Origin: Actinobacteria bacterium UBA4719
Lineage (GTDB): Bacteria; Actinomycetota; Actinomycetes; Actinomycetales; Dermatophilaceae
DNA length: 20,087 nt
Direction: 5' to 3'
Assembly (NCBI GenBank): GCA_002404345.1
Contig: DHJN01000040.1
Location: 1 to 20,087 of the forward strand
Numbering within the stretch: the first letter of the stretch is position 1; every line of letters begins with the position of its first letter. Of the stretch, positions 6,768 through 16,800 are shown in pieces. The translations under genes were made by a program, and so were the position numbers. The notes beneath the pieces were generated by a model. It had not been told where the DNA came from. It ran no database searches and was given only the letters and a program-made list of their open reading frames with translations.

Positions 6768-7880
6768 ATGGCTGTTGACTTTGCACTTGAGCTCAAAGAC
6801 CTGCGCGCGACGATGGAGTCGGTTCGTCAGGTCACCGATCTGGACTCCCTACGCACCAAGATCACCGAGCTCGAGGAGCAGTCCGGGGCGCCCGATCTGT
6901 GGGACGACCCGGATACCGCGCAGGAGGTCACCAGCCGCCTGTCTCGCGCCAACTCCGAGCTCGAGCGGATCACCGGGATGGACAACCGCATCGACGAGCT
7001 CGAGGTGCTGGTCCAGCTGGGCGTGGAAGAGGGCGACGCCGACACCATGGCGGAGGCCGAGAAGGAGCTGGCCAGCCTGAAGAAGGCGGTCGGCGAGCTG
7101 GAGGTCCGCACCCTGCTCAACGGCGAGTACGACAAGCGCGAGGCCGTGATCTCGATCCGCTCGGGTGCGGGCGGCGTCGATGCCGCCGACTTCGCCGAGA
7201 TGCTCCTGCGGATGTACCTGCGGTGGGCGGATCGGCATGGTTACCCGACCGAGGTGCTCGACACGTCCTACGCCGAGGAGGCTGGTCTGAAGTCGGCCAC
7301 CTTCGAGGTCAAGGTCCCCTACGCCTTCGGAACCCTCTCTGTCGAGGCCGGCACCCATCGCCTCGTGCGCATCTCGCCGTTCGACAACCAGGGCCGCCGG
7401 CAGACCTCGTTCGCTGCAGTCGAGGTCATTCCGCTGATCGAGTCGACCGACAGCATCGAGATCCCGGACAACGAGATCAAGGTCGACGTCTTCCGCTCCA
7501 GTGGGCCAGGCGGGCAGTCGGTCAACACCACAGACTCGGCCGTCCGGATGACGCACCTGCCCACCGGCATCGTGGTCTCGATGCAGAACGAGAAGTCCCA
7601 GATCCAGAACCGGGCCGCGGCCCTGCGGGTCCTACAGTCCAGGTTGCTGCTGCAACGTCAGGCCGAGGAGCATGCCGTGAAGCAGGCCATGGCCGGGGAC
7701 GTCAAGGCGAGCTGGGGCGACCAGATGCGGTCATACGTCCTGAACCCCTACCAGATGGTCAAGGACCTGCGCACCGAGTACGAGGTGGGCAACACCAGCG
7801 GCGTGTTCGACGGCGACATCGACGGCTTCATCGAGGCCGGGATCCGCTGGAAGCGCAGCGCGGAGCGTGAGGAAGCGTAA
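6768..7880 (+). CDS. prfB: Peptide chain release factor 2 (RF2)
   Basis: A 370-residue class I release factor that reads UGA and UAA stop codons on the ribosome. The codon-recognition tripeptide SPF is at 203-205, which identifies RF2 rather than RF1 (PxT). The catalytic GGQ is at 248-250 inside [16 protein letters not shown]; its Gln is the site normally methylated by PrmC. The N-terminal helical domain (1-110) and the [19 protein letters not shown] block are also present. The frame is unbroken from the first codon: the in-frame UGA and programmed +1 frameshift used by many bacteria for RF2 autoregulation are absent. It begins a new transcription unit directly behind the pilus operon. Confidence 0.97.
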   Translation: MAVDFALELKDLRATMESVRQVTDLDSLRTKITELEEQSGAPDLWDDPDTAQEVTSRLSRANSELERITGMDNRIDELEVLVQLGVEEGDADTMAEAEKELASLKKAVGELEVRTLLNGEYDKREAVISIRSGAGGVDAADFAEMLLRMYLRWADRHGYPTEVLDTSYAEEAGLKSATFEVKVPYAFGTLSVEAGTHRLVRISPFDNQGRRQTSFAAVEVIPLIESTDSIEIPDNEIKVDVFRSSGPGGQSVNTTDSAVRMTHLPTGIVVSMQNEKSQIQNRAAALRVLQSRLLLQRQAEEHAVKQAMAGDVKASWGDQMRSYVLNPYQMVKDLRTEYEVGNTSGVFDGDIDGFIEAGIRWKRSAEREEA

Positions 7881-7968
7881 GCCCGGTCCGCGGTGGGTTG
7901 GTGGTGACGGACGCGCGATCTGCTGGCTCGACGAACGCGACAGTGGGTTCCGAGCGTGAGGAAGCGTA
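7863..7968 (+). repeat. 17-bp direct repeat, copies 89 bp apart
   Basis: GAGCGTGAGGAAGCGTA occurs at 7863-7879, forming the last codons and part of the stop of prfB, and again at 7952-7968 in the intergenic region. After one mismatch both are followed by GCC. This could be a small duplication or two copies of a short dispersed intergenic repeat. Confidence 0.7.
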
Positions 7969-8024
7969 GGCCGCAACGCCGGGGGGATCGCAGCGCCCCG
8001 AAAGGCCAGCAACCCGTCGTACGC

Positions 8025-8049
8025 TTGACGTGCACCTGTGGCATAGGTT
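8025..8049 (+). promoter_or_regulatory. Possible ftsE promoter
   Basis: TTGACG (8025-8030) and TAGGTT (8044-8049, TANNNT pattern) lie in the prfB-ftsE gap, but the spacer is only 13 bp, shorter than the usual 16-19, so one of the two is probably not used. A promoter is expected in this 238-bp gap. Confidence 0.3.
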
Positions 8050-8050
8050 C

Positions 8051-8098
8051 CTTGGGCCCACGGGCCTTCCCCGCTCGGCGGGGCGTCCTGTCCCCAAG
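8051..8098 (+). promoter_or_regulatory. Structured leader hairpin upstream of ftsE
   Basis: An outer stem CTTGGG (8051-8056) with CCCAAG (8093-8098) encloses a strong inner hairpin, CCCCGC (8069-8074) with GCGGGG (8078-8083). It ends 20 bp before the ftsE ATG and just upstream of the GGAGAGG ribosome binding site. No T tract follows, so it is either a leader structure or a terminator for prfB. Confidence 0.45.
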
Positions 8099-8118
8099 CT
8101 GGAGAGGCGCACGGCGAC

Positions 8119-8808
8119 ATGATTCGCTTCGAGAACGTCACCAAGACCTACCGGCGCTCTACCCAACCGGCGCTGCAAGGGATCTCTCTGGAGGTGGGAC
8201 GCGGCGAGTTCGTGTTCGTCGTGGGGCAGTCCGGTTCGGGCAAGTCCACCATGCTGCGCCTCATCCTCTGCGAGGAGGCTTCGAGCGCCGGCAATGTGCT
8301 GGTGGCCGGCCGCGAGCTGTCCAGCCTGCCCAGCCGCAAGGTGCCAGCACTTCGTCGCGAGATCGGCACGGTCTTCCAGGACTTCCGGCTGCTGCCCAAC
8401 AAGGATGTCTTCCAGAACGTTGCCTTTGCCCTGCAGGTGCTGGGCAAGTCGCGCCATCACATCAAGGCGGTGGTGCCAGAGACGCTGGAGATGGTCGGGC
8501 TCGGCGGCTTGGAGAAGCGGCTGCCGCACCAGCTTTCAGGTGGCGAGCAACAGCGGGTGGCCATCGCCCGCGCCTTTGTCAACAAGCCCGCGATCCTGCT
8601 GGCCGACGAGCCCACCGGCAACCTCGACCCGACGACCAGCCTGGACATCGTGCGCCTGCTGGATCGAATCAACCGCACCGGAACGACGATTGTGATGGCC
8701 ACCCATGACGACGAGATCGTCAACCAGCTGCGAAAGCGGGTCCTCGAGCTCGACAACGGCGAGCTGGTCCGGGACCAGATGAGAGGCGGGTACGGGGCAC
8801 CCCGCTAG
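8119..8808 (+). CDS. ftsE: Cell-division ABC transporter ATPase FtsE
   Basis: A 229-residue ABC ATPase that pairs with FtsX at the division site and converts ATP hydrolysis into activation of periplasmic or extracytoplasmic wall hydrolases. Walker [10 protein letters not shown] is at 36-44, the Q-loop in [19 protein letters not shown] (from about 85), the signature [14 protein letters not shown] from 139, Walker B ILLADEP at 159-165 and the H-loop His at 196. The FRLL segment after the Q-loop is characteristic of FtsE. It starts at ATG 8119 after GGAGAGG. A 77-bp gap holding competing hairpins separates it from ftsX. Confidence 0.96.
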   Translation: MIRFENVTKTYRRSTQPALQGISLEVGRGEFVFVVGQSGSGKSTMLRLILCEEASSAGNVLVAGRELSSLPSRKVPALRREIGTVFQDFRLLPNKDVFQNVAFALQVLGKSRHHIKAVVPETLEMVGLGGLEKRLPHQLSGGEQQRVAIARAFVNKPAILLADEPTGNLDPTTSLDIVRLLDRINRTGTTIVMATHDDEIVNQLRKRVLELDNGELVRDQMRGGYGAPR

Positions 8809-8835
8809 TAGCGGGGCACTGCCGCCGAGTGCCCC
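8794..8835 (+). promoter_or_regulatory. Mutually exclusive hairpins between ftsE and ftsX
   Basis: Hairpin A pairs CCCCGC (8800-8805) with GCGGGG (8811-8816), loop TAGTA. Hairpin B pairs GGGGCACT (8813-8820) with AGTGCCCC (8828-8835). They share bases 8813-8816, so they cannot form together. A direct copy of GGGGCAC at 8794-8800 could also pair with 8829-8835. The ftsE stop codon at 8806-8808 lies in the loop of hairpin A. Not followed by a T tract, so a simple terminator is less likely than a translation-coupled or mRNA-processing structure. Confidence 0.55.
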
Positions 8836-8885
8836 GACTTTGACCATGACCACACGCCCTGCCTAAGAAGGGAAGAAAGAGAGAC

Positions 8886-9788
8886 ATGCGCCTGCAGTTC
8901 ATCCTCAGTGAGATCTGGGTCGCCCTGCGCCGAAACCTCTCCATGGCGATCTCGGTAGCGCTCGTGACGATGGTCTCGGTGCTGTTTCTCGGGCTCGGTG
9001 TACTAGCCCAGCGGCAGGTCGACGCCATGAAGGACTACTGGTACGACCGGGTCCAGGTCTCGATCTTCTTGTGCACCGCCAAGTCCGACCTGCCCAACTG
9101 CTCCACGGGTGCCGTTACCGACGTCCAGCGCAGGGAGATTCGCAGCCAGCTCGGCGCGATGAGGCCGCTGGTCAAGAACGTCTTCCCCGAGTCACAGCAA
9201 CAGGCGTACAACCGTCTCAAGGAGCAGTACCAGGACAGCCCGACCTATCGTGACATCAAGCCCAGCCAGATGCCCGAGAGCTTCAGGGTGCAGCTGTCGA
9301 ACCCGACCAAGTACGACGTGATCACCAGCTCGTTCAAGGGCGCGCCAGGGGTGGGCGACGTCCAGGACCAGCGCCGGATCCTCGACCCGCTGTTCAACGT
9401 GCTGCGGGGTCTGTCGTTCGGGGCGCTGGCCCTTGCCGCGCTGATGGTGTTGTGCTCGGTCCTGCTCGTGGCTACGACCATTCGCCAGATGGCGTTCAGT
9501 CGCCGCCGGGAGACGGGAATCATGCGTCTGGTGGGGGCCTCCGCGTTCGTCATCCAGCTGCCGTTCATCCTCGAGACCCTGATCGCGACAGTCGTCGGCT
9601 CGGCCTTGGCGATCGGCGTGTTGTGGGCGCTGGTGGGGTACGGCATCGGCTATCTGGGCACGGAGCTGCCGATCAACTTCATCACGACGGCCGACGTCTG
9701 GACGGTGACGCCCTGGCTCGTCGCGACCGCTGCAGGCCTGGCGATCCTGACCGCCTGGCTCACGCTGCGTCGGTACCTCAAGGTTTAG
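8886..9788 (+). CDS. ftsX: Cell-division protein FtsX
   Basis: A 300-residue integral membrane partner of FtsE. It has the expected four membrane segments: about 19-42 (AISVALVTMVSVLFLGLGVL), 175-198, 217-248 and 272-292. An extracytoplasmic loop of about 130 residues follows the first segment; in relatives this loop binds the coiled coil of a wall hydrolase. Two cysteines, C63 and C72, in that loop are spaced to form a disulfide. The conserved FtsX block RRRETGIMRLVGAS is at 206-219, on the cytoplasmic side where it contacts FtsE. It starts at ATG 8886 behind a purine-rich ribosome binding site (AAGGGAAG and AGAGAG). The hydrolase gene follows after 62 bp. Confidence 0.95.
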   Translation: MRLQFILSEIWVALRRNLSMAISVALVTMVSVLFLGLGVLAQRQVDAMKDYWYDRVQVSIFLCTAKSDLPNCSTGAVTDVQRREIRSQLGAMRPLVKNVFPESQQQAYNRLKEQYQDSPTYRDIKPSQMPESFRVQLSNPTKYDVITSSFKGAPGVGDVQDQRRILDPLFNVLRGLSFGALALAALMVLCSVLLVATTIRQMAFSRRRETGIMRLVGASAFVIQLPFILETLIATVVGSALAIGVLWALVGYGIGYLGTELPINFITTADVWTVTPWLVATAAGLAILTAWLTLRRYLKV

Positions 9789-9850
9789 ACACGCCGCCGG
9801 GTGGGTCAGGCCAATGTTCGTGCCTAGTCAAGGGGGCCGTGGTCCAATTG

Positions 9851-11197
9851 ATGACCATGAACCGAGTCCAGGCCGCGCCACGCTCCGCCCGCCGTCGATC
9901 GGGCTTGCGGCTGGTGGGCCTGGGCGTCGTCCTCGTTGTCGTGTGCAACCTGGGACTGGCGTCCGTCAGCTCGGCCGACACCGCCGGTGACAAGAAGAAG
10001 CTCGACGCCAACATCGCCGCGCTGCGCACCGCGCTCGAGGACACCTCCCGGGACCTGGCCCAAGCCTTTGTCCAGCTGCAACGCACCAAGGCAGAACTGC
10101 CCGGCGCGCGGCAGGCACTTGCCGCCGCCGGCGCCGCACAGGGGGTGGCCGATCGCCACAAGGAGGCCGTGGTCACGGCGCTTGCGGTCGCCAGGGCGAA
10201 CGAGGCCAAGGCCACGGACGCTCTCGCGCAGAATGCTCGCGACGGCCAGCAGGTCCAGGACCAGCTCGGCAACCTGGTCCGCGACGACTATCAGCAGGGC
10301 GGGGTCTCTGGCCTCTCGATCGCGCTGGAGGCCAACAGTCCCGAGGACTTCACCAACCGCATGATCATGATGGACACCATGATGCGGGTCCGTGATGCGA
10401 CCTTGCGCGGCCTGGACACCATGCGGGCCGAAGGCAAGGCAGTCCGGGCTCACCTTGTCGCCGTGCGCCAGCAGGTGGCCGTCCTGAATGTCCAGGCCGA
10501 GGTTGCCCTGGTCCGGGCCACAGCGGCCCGCGAGACCGCAGCAGCGGCCAAGACAAGGATCGACCTGCTGTATGCCGCCCAGGCTCGTGACGCCGCAGAT
10601 GTGGCTGCCAAGAAGGCCAGCGAGATCACGAACCTCAACAGCATGAAGGCCCGGTCGGACACACTGGCGCGAGTGCTGGCGGCTCGTGCGAAGGCGGCCC
10701 GGGAGAAGGCTGCGCGCGAGCGGGCAGCCCGCGAGGCTGCGGCTCGGGCAGCTCACCGGCCCGTGCCGCAGAGCCCGCAGCCGGGCCACGGCAGCGGATT
10801 CCTGCGCTTCCCGGTCGATGCCCCGGTGTCCTCGGAGTTTGGCATGCGCTTCCACCCCATCCTGCACATCTGGCGTCTGCACGAGGGCATCGACTTCGCT
10901 TCCAACTGTGGCTCGCCGGTCTACGCGGCGGCCGCCGGTGACGTCATCATGGTGACGCCCGCGTCGCAGAGCGGCGGCTACGGCAACCAGCTGGTCATCG
11001 ACCATGGACTACAGCGTGGGGGTGTCGACCTGACCACGACCTACAACCACCTGACCAGATTCGTGGTCACCGGCGGGCAGGTGGGTCGAGGTCAGCTCGT
11101 GGGCTACTCCGGCACGACGGGGGAGTCCACGGGCTGTCACCTGCACTTCGAGACCCGCCAGGACGGCACGCCGGTCAACCCGCGCCTCTGGCTCTGA
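9851..11197 (+). CDS. Secreted coiled-coil M23 peptidase, probable FtsEX-activated wall hydrolase
   Basis: A 448-residue exported protein. A signal peptide covers 1-42 (basic RSARRR, hydrophobic core, cleavage likely after ASVSSA). Residues about 45-300 are rich in Ala, Lys, Glu and Arg and should form coiled coil, ending in an Ala/Arg/Glu repeat (KAAREKAARERAAREAAARA). The C-terminal domain (about 318-448) is a LytM-type M23 endopeptidase: RFHP at 334-336, HEGID giving ligands H344 and D348, H400, and CHLHF giving H430 and ligand H432. All catalytic residues are therefore present, unlike the EnvC-type activators, which lack them. The layout and its place directly behind ftsX suggest a peptidoglycan hydrolase activated by FtsX. 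ATG 9851 was chosen; ATG 9857, TTG 9848 and GTG 9839 are alternatives. AGGGGG lies at 9831-9836. Confidence 0.88.
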   Translation: MTMNRVQAAPRSARRRSGLRLVGLGVVLVVVCNLGLASVSSADTAGDKKKLDANIAALRTALEDTSRDLAQAFVQLQRTKAELPGARQALAAAGAAQGVADRHKEAVVTALAVARANEAKATDALAQNARDGQQVQDQLGNLVRDDYQQGGVSGLSIALEANSPEDFTNRMIMMDTMMRVRDATLRGLDTMRAEGKAVRAHLVAVRQQVAVLNVQAEVALVRATAARETAAAAKTRIDLLYAAQARDAADVAAKKASEITNLNSMKARSDTLARVLAARAKAAREKAARERAAREAAARAAHRPVPQSPQPGHGSGFLRFPVDAPVSSEFGMRFHPILHIWRLHEGIDFASNCGSPVYAAAAGDVIMVTPASQSGGYGNQLVIDHGLQRGGVDLTTTYNHLTRFVVTGGQVGRGQLVGYSGTTGESTGCHLHFETRQDGTPVNPRLWL

Positions 11198-11391
11198 CCC
11201 GCCGCGCGAGCCGACTCCCGCCCAGGCATGGACGCCCGCGACGCGGCATACAGAAATCGAGGTGGAACCCCGCCACCTGCGGGCAGGTAGCGTAGGGGCT
11301 CAGTCGCACGATCGCCTGACCATCGCCTGTCCGGCGACGGCGCTGATCCACGCACGCGGCGCACACGTGACGTGACGAAGGGATGGCGACT
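11198..11391 (+). other. Intergenic region before smpB
   Basis: This 194-bp gap holds a short palindrome, ACCTGC (11275-11280) with GCAGGT (11283-11288), directly joined to TAGCGT (11288-11293), which fits the -10 pattern TANNNT. It could carry the smpB promoter. No open frame with coding character and no T-rich terminator are seen. Confidence 0.35.
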
Positions 11392-11862
11392 GTGGCCAGG
11401 GAGAAGGGTCAAAAGGTCGTTGCGCGGAATCGCAAGGCGTATCACGACTACCTGATCGAGGACATCTTTGAGGCCGGAATGGTCCTGAGCGGGACCGAGG
11501 TCAAGTCCCTGCGCGCGGGCCGGGCCTCGCTGGTTGACGGCTTCGCGACGGTTCGCGACGGGGAGGTCTGGCTCGAGGGCGTGCACATCCCCGAATACAC
11601 CGAGGCCACGTGGACCAACCACACGCCCCGCCGCCGGCGCAAGCTGCTCCTGAACAAGGCGGAGATCGCCAAGCTCATCCAGAAGACCAAGGAGAGCGGT
11701 CACACCATCGTGCCGCTGTCGATGTACTTCAAGGACGGTTACGCCAAGGTCGAGATCGCCCTGGCCAAGGGCAAGCGCACCTACGACAAGCGGCAGACTT
11801 TGCGGGCAAAGCAGGATGAGCGCGAGGCGCAACGGGCGATCTCGGCACGACGGGAGAGGTGA
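11392..11862 (+). CDS. smpB: tmRNA-binding protein SmpB
   Basis: A 156-residue RNA-binding protein that delivers tmRNA to stalled ribosomes in trans-translation. The family core is plain: [60 protein letters not shown], and the basic tail ([16 protein letters not shown]) that enters the decoding centre. GTG 11392 is preferred over ATG 11383: the ribosome binding site GAAGGG overlaps that ATG but sits 8-9 nt before the GTG, and the protein then begins [10 protein letters not shown] like other actinobacterial SmpBs. The stop overlaps the next gene by GTGA. Its RNA partner ssrA is at 18393-18760, about 6.5 kb away. Confidence 0.96.
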   Translation: MAREKGQKVVARNRKAYHDYLIEDIFEAGMVLSGTEVKSLRAGRASLVDGFATVRDGEVWLEGVHIPEYTEATWTNHTPRRRRKLLLNKAEIAKLIQKTKESGHTIVPLSMYFKDGYAKVEIALAKGKRTYDKRQTLRAKQDEREAQRAISARRER

Positions 11863-13790
11863 CGCGGGTGCGGGCAAGGGGGCGGTTTCGGGCGTTTTTG
11901 ACGATTCTGGCGGCGTTGGGGGTGATGGTCTGGCTGCCGTCCGTTGCACAGGCGGCGGGCGGAGAGCGCATCCTGTCGTTCACCTCGGACTACGAGATGG
12001 CCAGCGACGGCTCCCTCGGTGTGACCGAGACCCTGGTGTGGCAGTTCGGGCCGGGTGAGCATCACGGCATCAAGCGCAATATCACCGTGCGAGCGGGCGT
12101 CGCGAGTCCGCCGAACAAGTACCGCGTCTATGAGATGAGCGATGTCGGGGCGAGCAGCCCGACCGGGGCCAGCTCCGAGGTGTACGTCTCCCAGCTCGGT
12201 GCCGACGACGTCATCCGGATCGGCAGCCCGACCGTGCCGTTCGAAGGTGCGCAGCAACAGACCTATGTGGTCAAGTACCGGCTGGCTCACGTCGCCAACG
12301 GTTTCCCGGACCATGCCGAGCTCTACTGGAACGTAACGGGGGCACACTTCGACCTCCCGGTGGACTCGGTCAAGGTCACCGTGCACGGGCCTGCGGCAGT
12401 TACGGATGCCCTGTGCTTCCAGGGTGCCGACCGATCGGCTGACCCTTGTAGAGCCAGCTCGGGGCAGACCGCGACGTACTCCGCCGCCGGCCTCGCCCCG
12501 GGTCAGCAGGTGAGCATCGTGGCGTCGTTCCCTGCGTCAGCGATCCCCGCCACAACGCCCGATCTGCGTGATGGCGAGACCGGTTTCAGCGGCGACGACT
12601 CGGGCTCGCCGATGTCGCCCCCGATGGCCAAGGGTCTGAGCCTGCTCGGCTACGGCGGCGGGCTTGCGATCCCGGCGGTGGCGGCCGCCCTGATGGGGAC
12701 GTTGGTCTGGAGGCGCGGACGTGACGAGCAGTATGCCGGTCTGACCCCGGGGCTCACCCCGGTCGAGGGTGCCTCCGGTCCGGTCACCCGCGGCCAGCGG
12801 GGCCCCGTGGCAGTGCAGTTCGACCCTCCCAAGGGAGTACGCCCAGGGCTGGTCGGCACCATCATCGATGAAGAGGCCAACACGATCGACGTCTCTGCCA
12901 CGGTGGTCGACCTGGCCGTACGGGGTTATCTGAAGATCGAGGAGGTCGAGTCCGGGGGTCTCTTCAAGCGCACGGACTGGCAGCTCACCAAGCTGGTTCC
13001 CCCTGCGCAGGCCGAGGCGCTGGCGCAGTACGAGGAGACCCTGCTCGCCGGGATCTTCGCCGACGCCAACCCGGTGCTCCTCTCGGGCCTGAAGAACAAG
13101 TTCCACACCACGCTGACGACCGTCCAGTCGCAGATGTACGCCGAGGTGACCAGTCGCGGTTGGTTCCGCAGGTCTCCCGACAAGGCGCGCCGCGGCTGGA
13201 CCGCGCTGGGCACGATCCTCATGGGTGCGGGCCTGGTTTCGGGATCGTTCCTTGGCTTCCAGAGCGCGCAGACCGACCGGGTCGGCGGAGTGAGCTTCGT
13301 GATCCCCTCGGGTTTTGTGCTGGCTGGAGGGCTGCTGGTCGCAGGCGGCATCATCCACCTGCTCGGCAGGCGGATGGCGGCCAAGACGGCGGACGGCAGT
13401 GCGGTTCTGGCCCAGTCGCTGGGGTTCAAGCAGTACCTCGTGACCGCGGAGGCGCGTCAGATCAGGTTCGAGGAGGCGCAGGATATCTTTAGCCGCTACC
13501 TGCCCTACGCGATCGTGTTCGGCGTGGCCGACCGGTGGGCCGGGACCTTCTCCGAGGTGGCGGAGGCTGCGACGGCAGCGGGCCAGTCCATCGGTATGCC
13601 GGCCTGGTACGTCTTTGCGGGCACTGGAAGCTTTGACGGTTTTTCCGGCATAGCCTCCGGGATGGACTCGTTCTCGACCATGGCCAGCGGCACCTTCACG
13701 AGCACCCCGGGCTCGTCGGGCAGCAGTGGCTTCGGCGGTGGCGGGTTCTCCGGCGGTGGCGGCGGAGGCGGCGGAGGCAGCTCCTGGTAG
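11859..13790 (+). CDS. DUF2207 domain membrane protein with Gly-rich tail
   Basis: A 643-residue exported membrane protein. Signal peptide about 1-32 (VAQA before the mature AGG). An extracytoplasmic beta-rich DUF2207 domain follows (about 35-230, with [10 protein letters not shown], the hallmark block). One membrane segment lies near 262-288, then a cytoplasmic part with [19 protein letters not shown], a pair of membrane segments near 447-500, and a second soluble part containing [26 protein letters not shown], which is conserved in this family. The last 30 residues are nearly all Gly and Ser ([13 protein letters not shown] and following, ending SSW), as in many family members. Biochemical function is unknown. 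It starts at GTG 11859 overlapping smpB by 4 bp, so it is cotranscribed. It converges on pyc with a 12-bp gap. Confidence 0.88.
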   Translation: MTRVRARGRFRAFLTILAALGVMVWLPSVAQAAGGERILSFTSDYEMASDGSLGVTETLVWQFGPGEHHGIKRNITVRAGVASPPNKYRVYEMSDVGASSPTGASSEVYVSQLGADDVIRIGSPTVPFEGAQQQTYVVKYRLAHVANGFPDHAELYWNVTGAHFDLPVDSVKVTVHGPAAVTDALCFQGADRSADPCRASSGQTATYSAAGLAPGQQVSIVASFPASAIPATTPDLRDGETGFSGDDSGSPMSPPMAKGLSLLGYGGGLAIPAVAAALMGTLVWRRGRDEQYAGLTPGLTPVEGASGPVTRGQRGPVAVQFDPPKGVRPGLVGTIIDEEANTIDVSATVVDLAVRGYLKIEEVESGGLFKRTDWQLTKLVPPAQAEALAQYEETLLAGIFADANPVLLSGLKNKFHTTLTTVQSQMYAEVTSRGWFRRSPDKARRGWTALGTILMGAGLVSGSFLGFQSAQTDRVGGVSFVIPSGFVLAGGLLVAGGIIHLLGRRMAAKTADGSAVLAQSLGFKQYLVTAEARQIRFEEAQDIFSRYLPYAIVFGVADRWAGTFSEVAEAATAAGQSIGMPAWYVFAGTGSFDGFSGIASGMDSFSTMASGTFTSTPGSSGSSGFGGGGFSGGGGGGGGGSSW

Positions 13791-13802
13791 GACTGCGCCT
13801 GT

Positions 13803-16800
13803 TCAGCCGACGACGATCAGGAGGTCTCCGCCCTCGACCTGCTGCTGCGCGCCGATGGCCAGACGCTGGACCGTGCCGCCGCCGACGCTGGTAATTGCCG
13901 CTTCCATCTTCATCGCCTCGATCGTGGCGATGGTGTCGCCGGCTTTGATCTGTTGGCCGACCTCGACGGCCAGCGAGACGACGCCGGCGAACGGGGCAGC
14001 CACCTGGCCCGGTTGCGAGGTGTCGGCCTTCTCGGTCTGACGTAGGTCGACCGCGATCAGCTCGTCGCGGACCTGCACGGGTCGCAGCTGGCCGTTGACG
14101 GTACACATGACGGTGCGCATACCCCGCTCGTCGGGCTCGCTGATGGACTGCATGCCCAACAGGAGGCGCTTGCCGGGCTCGAGATCGACGTGGTGCTCGG
14201 TGCCGACCTTCAGGCCGTGCAAGAACTCACCTGTGCCGAGCACCGACACGTCGGAGTAGGACTCACGGGAGCTGGCGAACTCCTTGCTTGGCCCGGGGAA
14301 CAGCAGGCGGTTCAACGTGTTTCGCGGATCCGTGGCCAGGGCTGCGGCGTCCTGCGCGCTGAGTTCGCTGACCTGTGGGCGCGTCTTGCGGCCCTGCAGC
14401 GCTTTGGTGCGGAACGGTTCCGGCCAACCGCCGGGCGGGTCGCCGAGCTCGCCGTTGAGGAAGCCGATCACCGAGTCGGGGATGTCATACCGGGTCGGAT
14501 TCGCCTCGAACTCACCCGGATCGGCGTTGGCGCTGACGAGAGCGAGCGCCAGGTCGCCGACGACCTTGGAGCTTGGCGTCACCTTGACGACGTTGCCCAG
14601 GATCCTGTTGGCGGCGGCGTACATGTCCTCGATCGACTCGAACTTGTCGCCCAGGCCCAGCGCGATCGCCTGCTGGCGCAGGTTGGACAGCTGACCGCCG
14701 GGGATCTCGTGGGTGTAGACCCGGCCGGTGGGTGAAGGCAGCCCGGACTCGAACGGTGCGTACAGCTGGCGCACCCCCTGCCAGTAGGGCTCGAGATCGC
14801 ACACCGTCTGCAGGTCCAGACCGGTCTCTCGCTCCGTTCCGTCGGTCGCGGCGATGAGCGCGGACATCGACGGCTGGCTGGTCGTGCCCGACATCGGCGC
14901 ACTGGCCACGTCGACCGCGTCGACTCCCGCGTTGATCGCGGACAACAGGCTTGCGAGCTGACCGCCGGCGGTGTCGTGGGTGTGCAGATGGACGGGCAGG
15001 TCAAAACGACTCCGGAGCGCGAGCACCAACGCATGGGCCGCGGGCGCCCGCAGCAGCCCGGCCATGTCCTTGATCGCGAGGACGTGAGCGCCGGCCTGCA
15101 CGATGCGCTCTGCGAGCTTGAGGTAGTAGTCGAGGGTGTAGAGCTTCTCGCCCGGGTTGAGCAGGTTGCCGGTGTAACAGAGCGCCACCTCGGCGACCGA
15201 TGTGCCCGTGGCGCGCACCGCCTCGATCGCCGGGCGCATCTGGTCGACGTCGTTGAGGGCGTCGAAGATGCGGAAGATGTCGACGCCCGTACTGGCTGCC
15301 TCGGTGACGAACGCTTCCGTTACGGCGCTCGGGTATGGCGTGTAGCCGACGGTGTTGCGGCCGCGCAGCAGCATCTGCAACGGCAGGTTCGGCATGGCGG
15401 CACGGAGTAGTGCCAGCCGCTCCCAGGGGTCTTCGGCGAGGAAGCGCAGCGCGACGTCATACGTGGCACCACCCCAGGCCTCGACGCTGAGCAGCTGCGG
15501 CGTCAGGCGCGCGACGTGGCCCGCCACGTGCATCAGGTCGCAGGTTCGGACCCGCGTGGCCAGCAGCGACTGGTGGGCATCCCGGAACGTCGTCTCCGTG
15601 ACCCCGACGGCCTTCTGGGCGCGCAGGGCACGGGCCCACTGCTCGGGGCCGACCCGCAGCAACAGGTCGCGTGCACCGGGTGCCGGGGGTGCCTCGAGGT
15701 CGACCGCCGGCAGCTTGTCTTGGGGGGAGGCCGTCGCGAGCCTGGGTCCGTAGGGCTTGTTGACCGTCACCTCTGCCAGATAGGTCAGCAGCTTGGTGCC
15801 GCGGTCGGCAGGGATCCGGGAGGTGAGCAGACCGGGGTGCTCGTCGATGAACGAGGTCGAGAGGCGGCCGGCGACGAAGTCGGGTTCCTCGAGCAGGGAC
15901 TGTAGGAACGGGATGTTGGTTGAGACGCCGCGGATGCGGAACTCGGCGAGTGCTCTGCGGGAGCGCCGGACGGCCGTTTCGAAGTCACCGCCGCGACAGG
16001 TCAGCTTGACTAACATCGAGTCGAAATGGGCGCCGATCTCGGCACCGACGAAGACCGTGCCGCCGTCGAGTCGGACCCCCGCCCCGCCGGCTGAACGGTA
16101 GACGGTGATCCGGCCGGTGTCGGGACGGAAGCCGTTGGCCGGGTCCTCGGTCGTGATGCGGCACTGCAGCGCCGCACCGCGCAGCCGAACCGCGTCCTGG
16201 GTCAGGCCGAGCTCGGGCAGCGTTGCGCCGGCAGCGATCCGGAGCTGCGTGGCCACCAGGTCGACGTCGGTGACCTCCTCGGTCACGGTGTGCTCGACCT
16301 GGATGCGAGGGTTCATCTCGATGAAGACGTAACGCCCATCGGGAGCCAGCAGGAACTCGACGGTCCCGGCGTTGACGTAGCCGATCGCCTGCGCGAAGGC
16401 GACGGCATGCGCACACATCTGCTCGCGCACTGCCGGGTCGAGATTGGGTGCCGGGGCGATCTCGACGACCTTCTGGTGGCGGCGTTGGACAGAGCAGTCC
16501 CGCTCGAACAGATGGATGACGTTGCCGGCGGTGTCGGCCAGTATCTGCACCTCGATGTGGCGTGGGTCGGTCACGGCCTCCTCGAGGAACATGGTCGCGT
16601 CGCCGAAGGCGGACTCGGCCTCGCGCATCGCAGCCCGCAGCGCCTCCTCCAGGCGCTCGCGGTGCTCGACCCGGCGCATGCCGCGTCCGCCACCTCCGGC
16701 CACGGCCTTGACGAACATGGGGAAGCCGATCTCGTCGGACGACTTGAGCAGGAACGCGACGTCAGCGCTGGGTTCGCTGCCGCGCAGGGTCGGCAGACCC

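Noticed and set aside
9452..9850. An upstream extension of the M23 peptidase frame into ftsX
   Set aside because: It would run through the end of ftsX in another frame and put an Arg/Gly-rich stretch before a normal signal peptide; ATG 9851 gives a proper secreted protein.
11383..11391. ATG 11383 as the start of smpB
   Set aside because: The ribosome binding site overlaps that ATG; GTG 11392 has correct spacing and gives the usual SmpB N-terminus.
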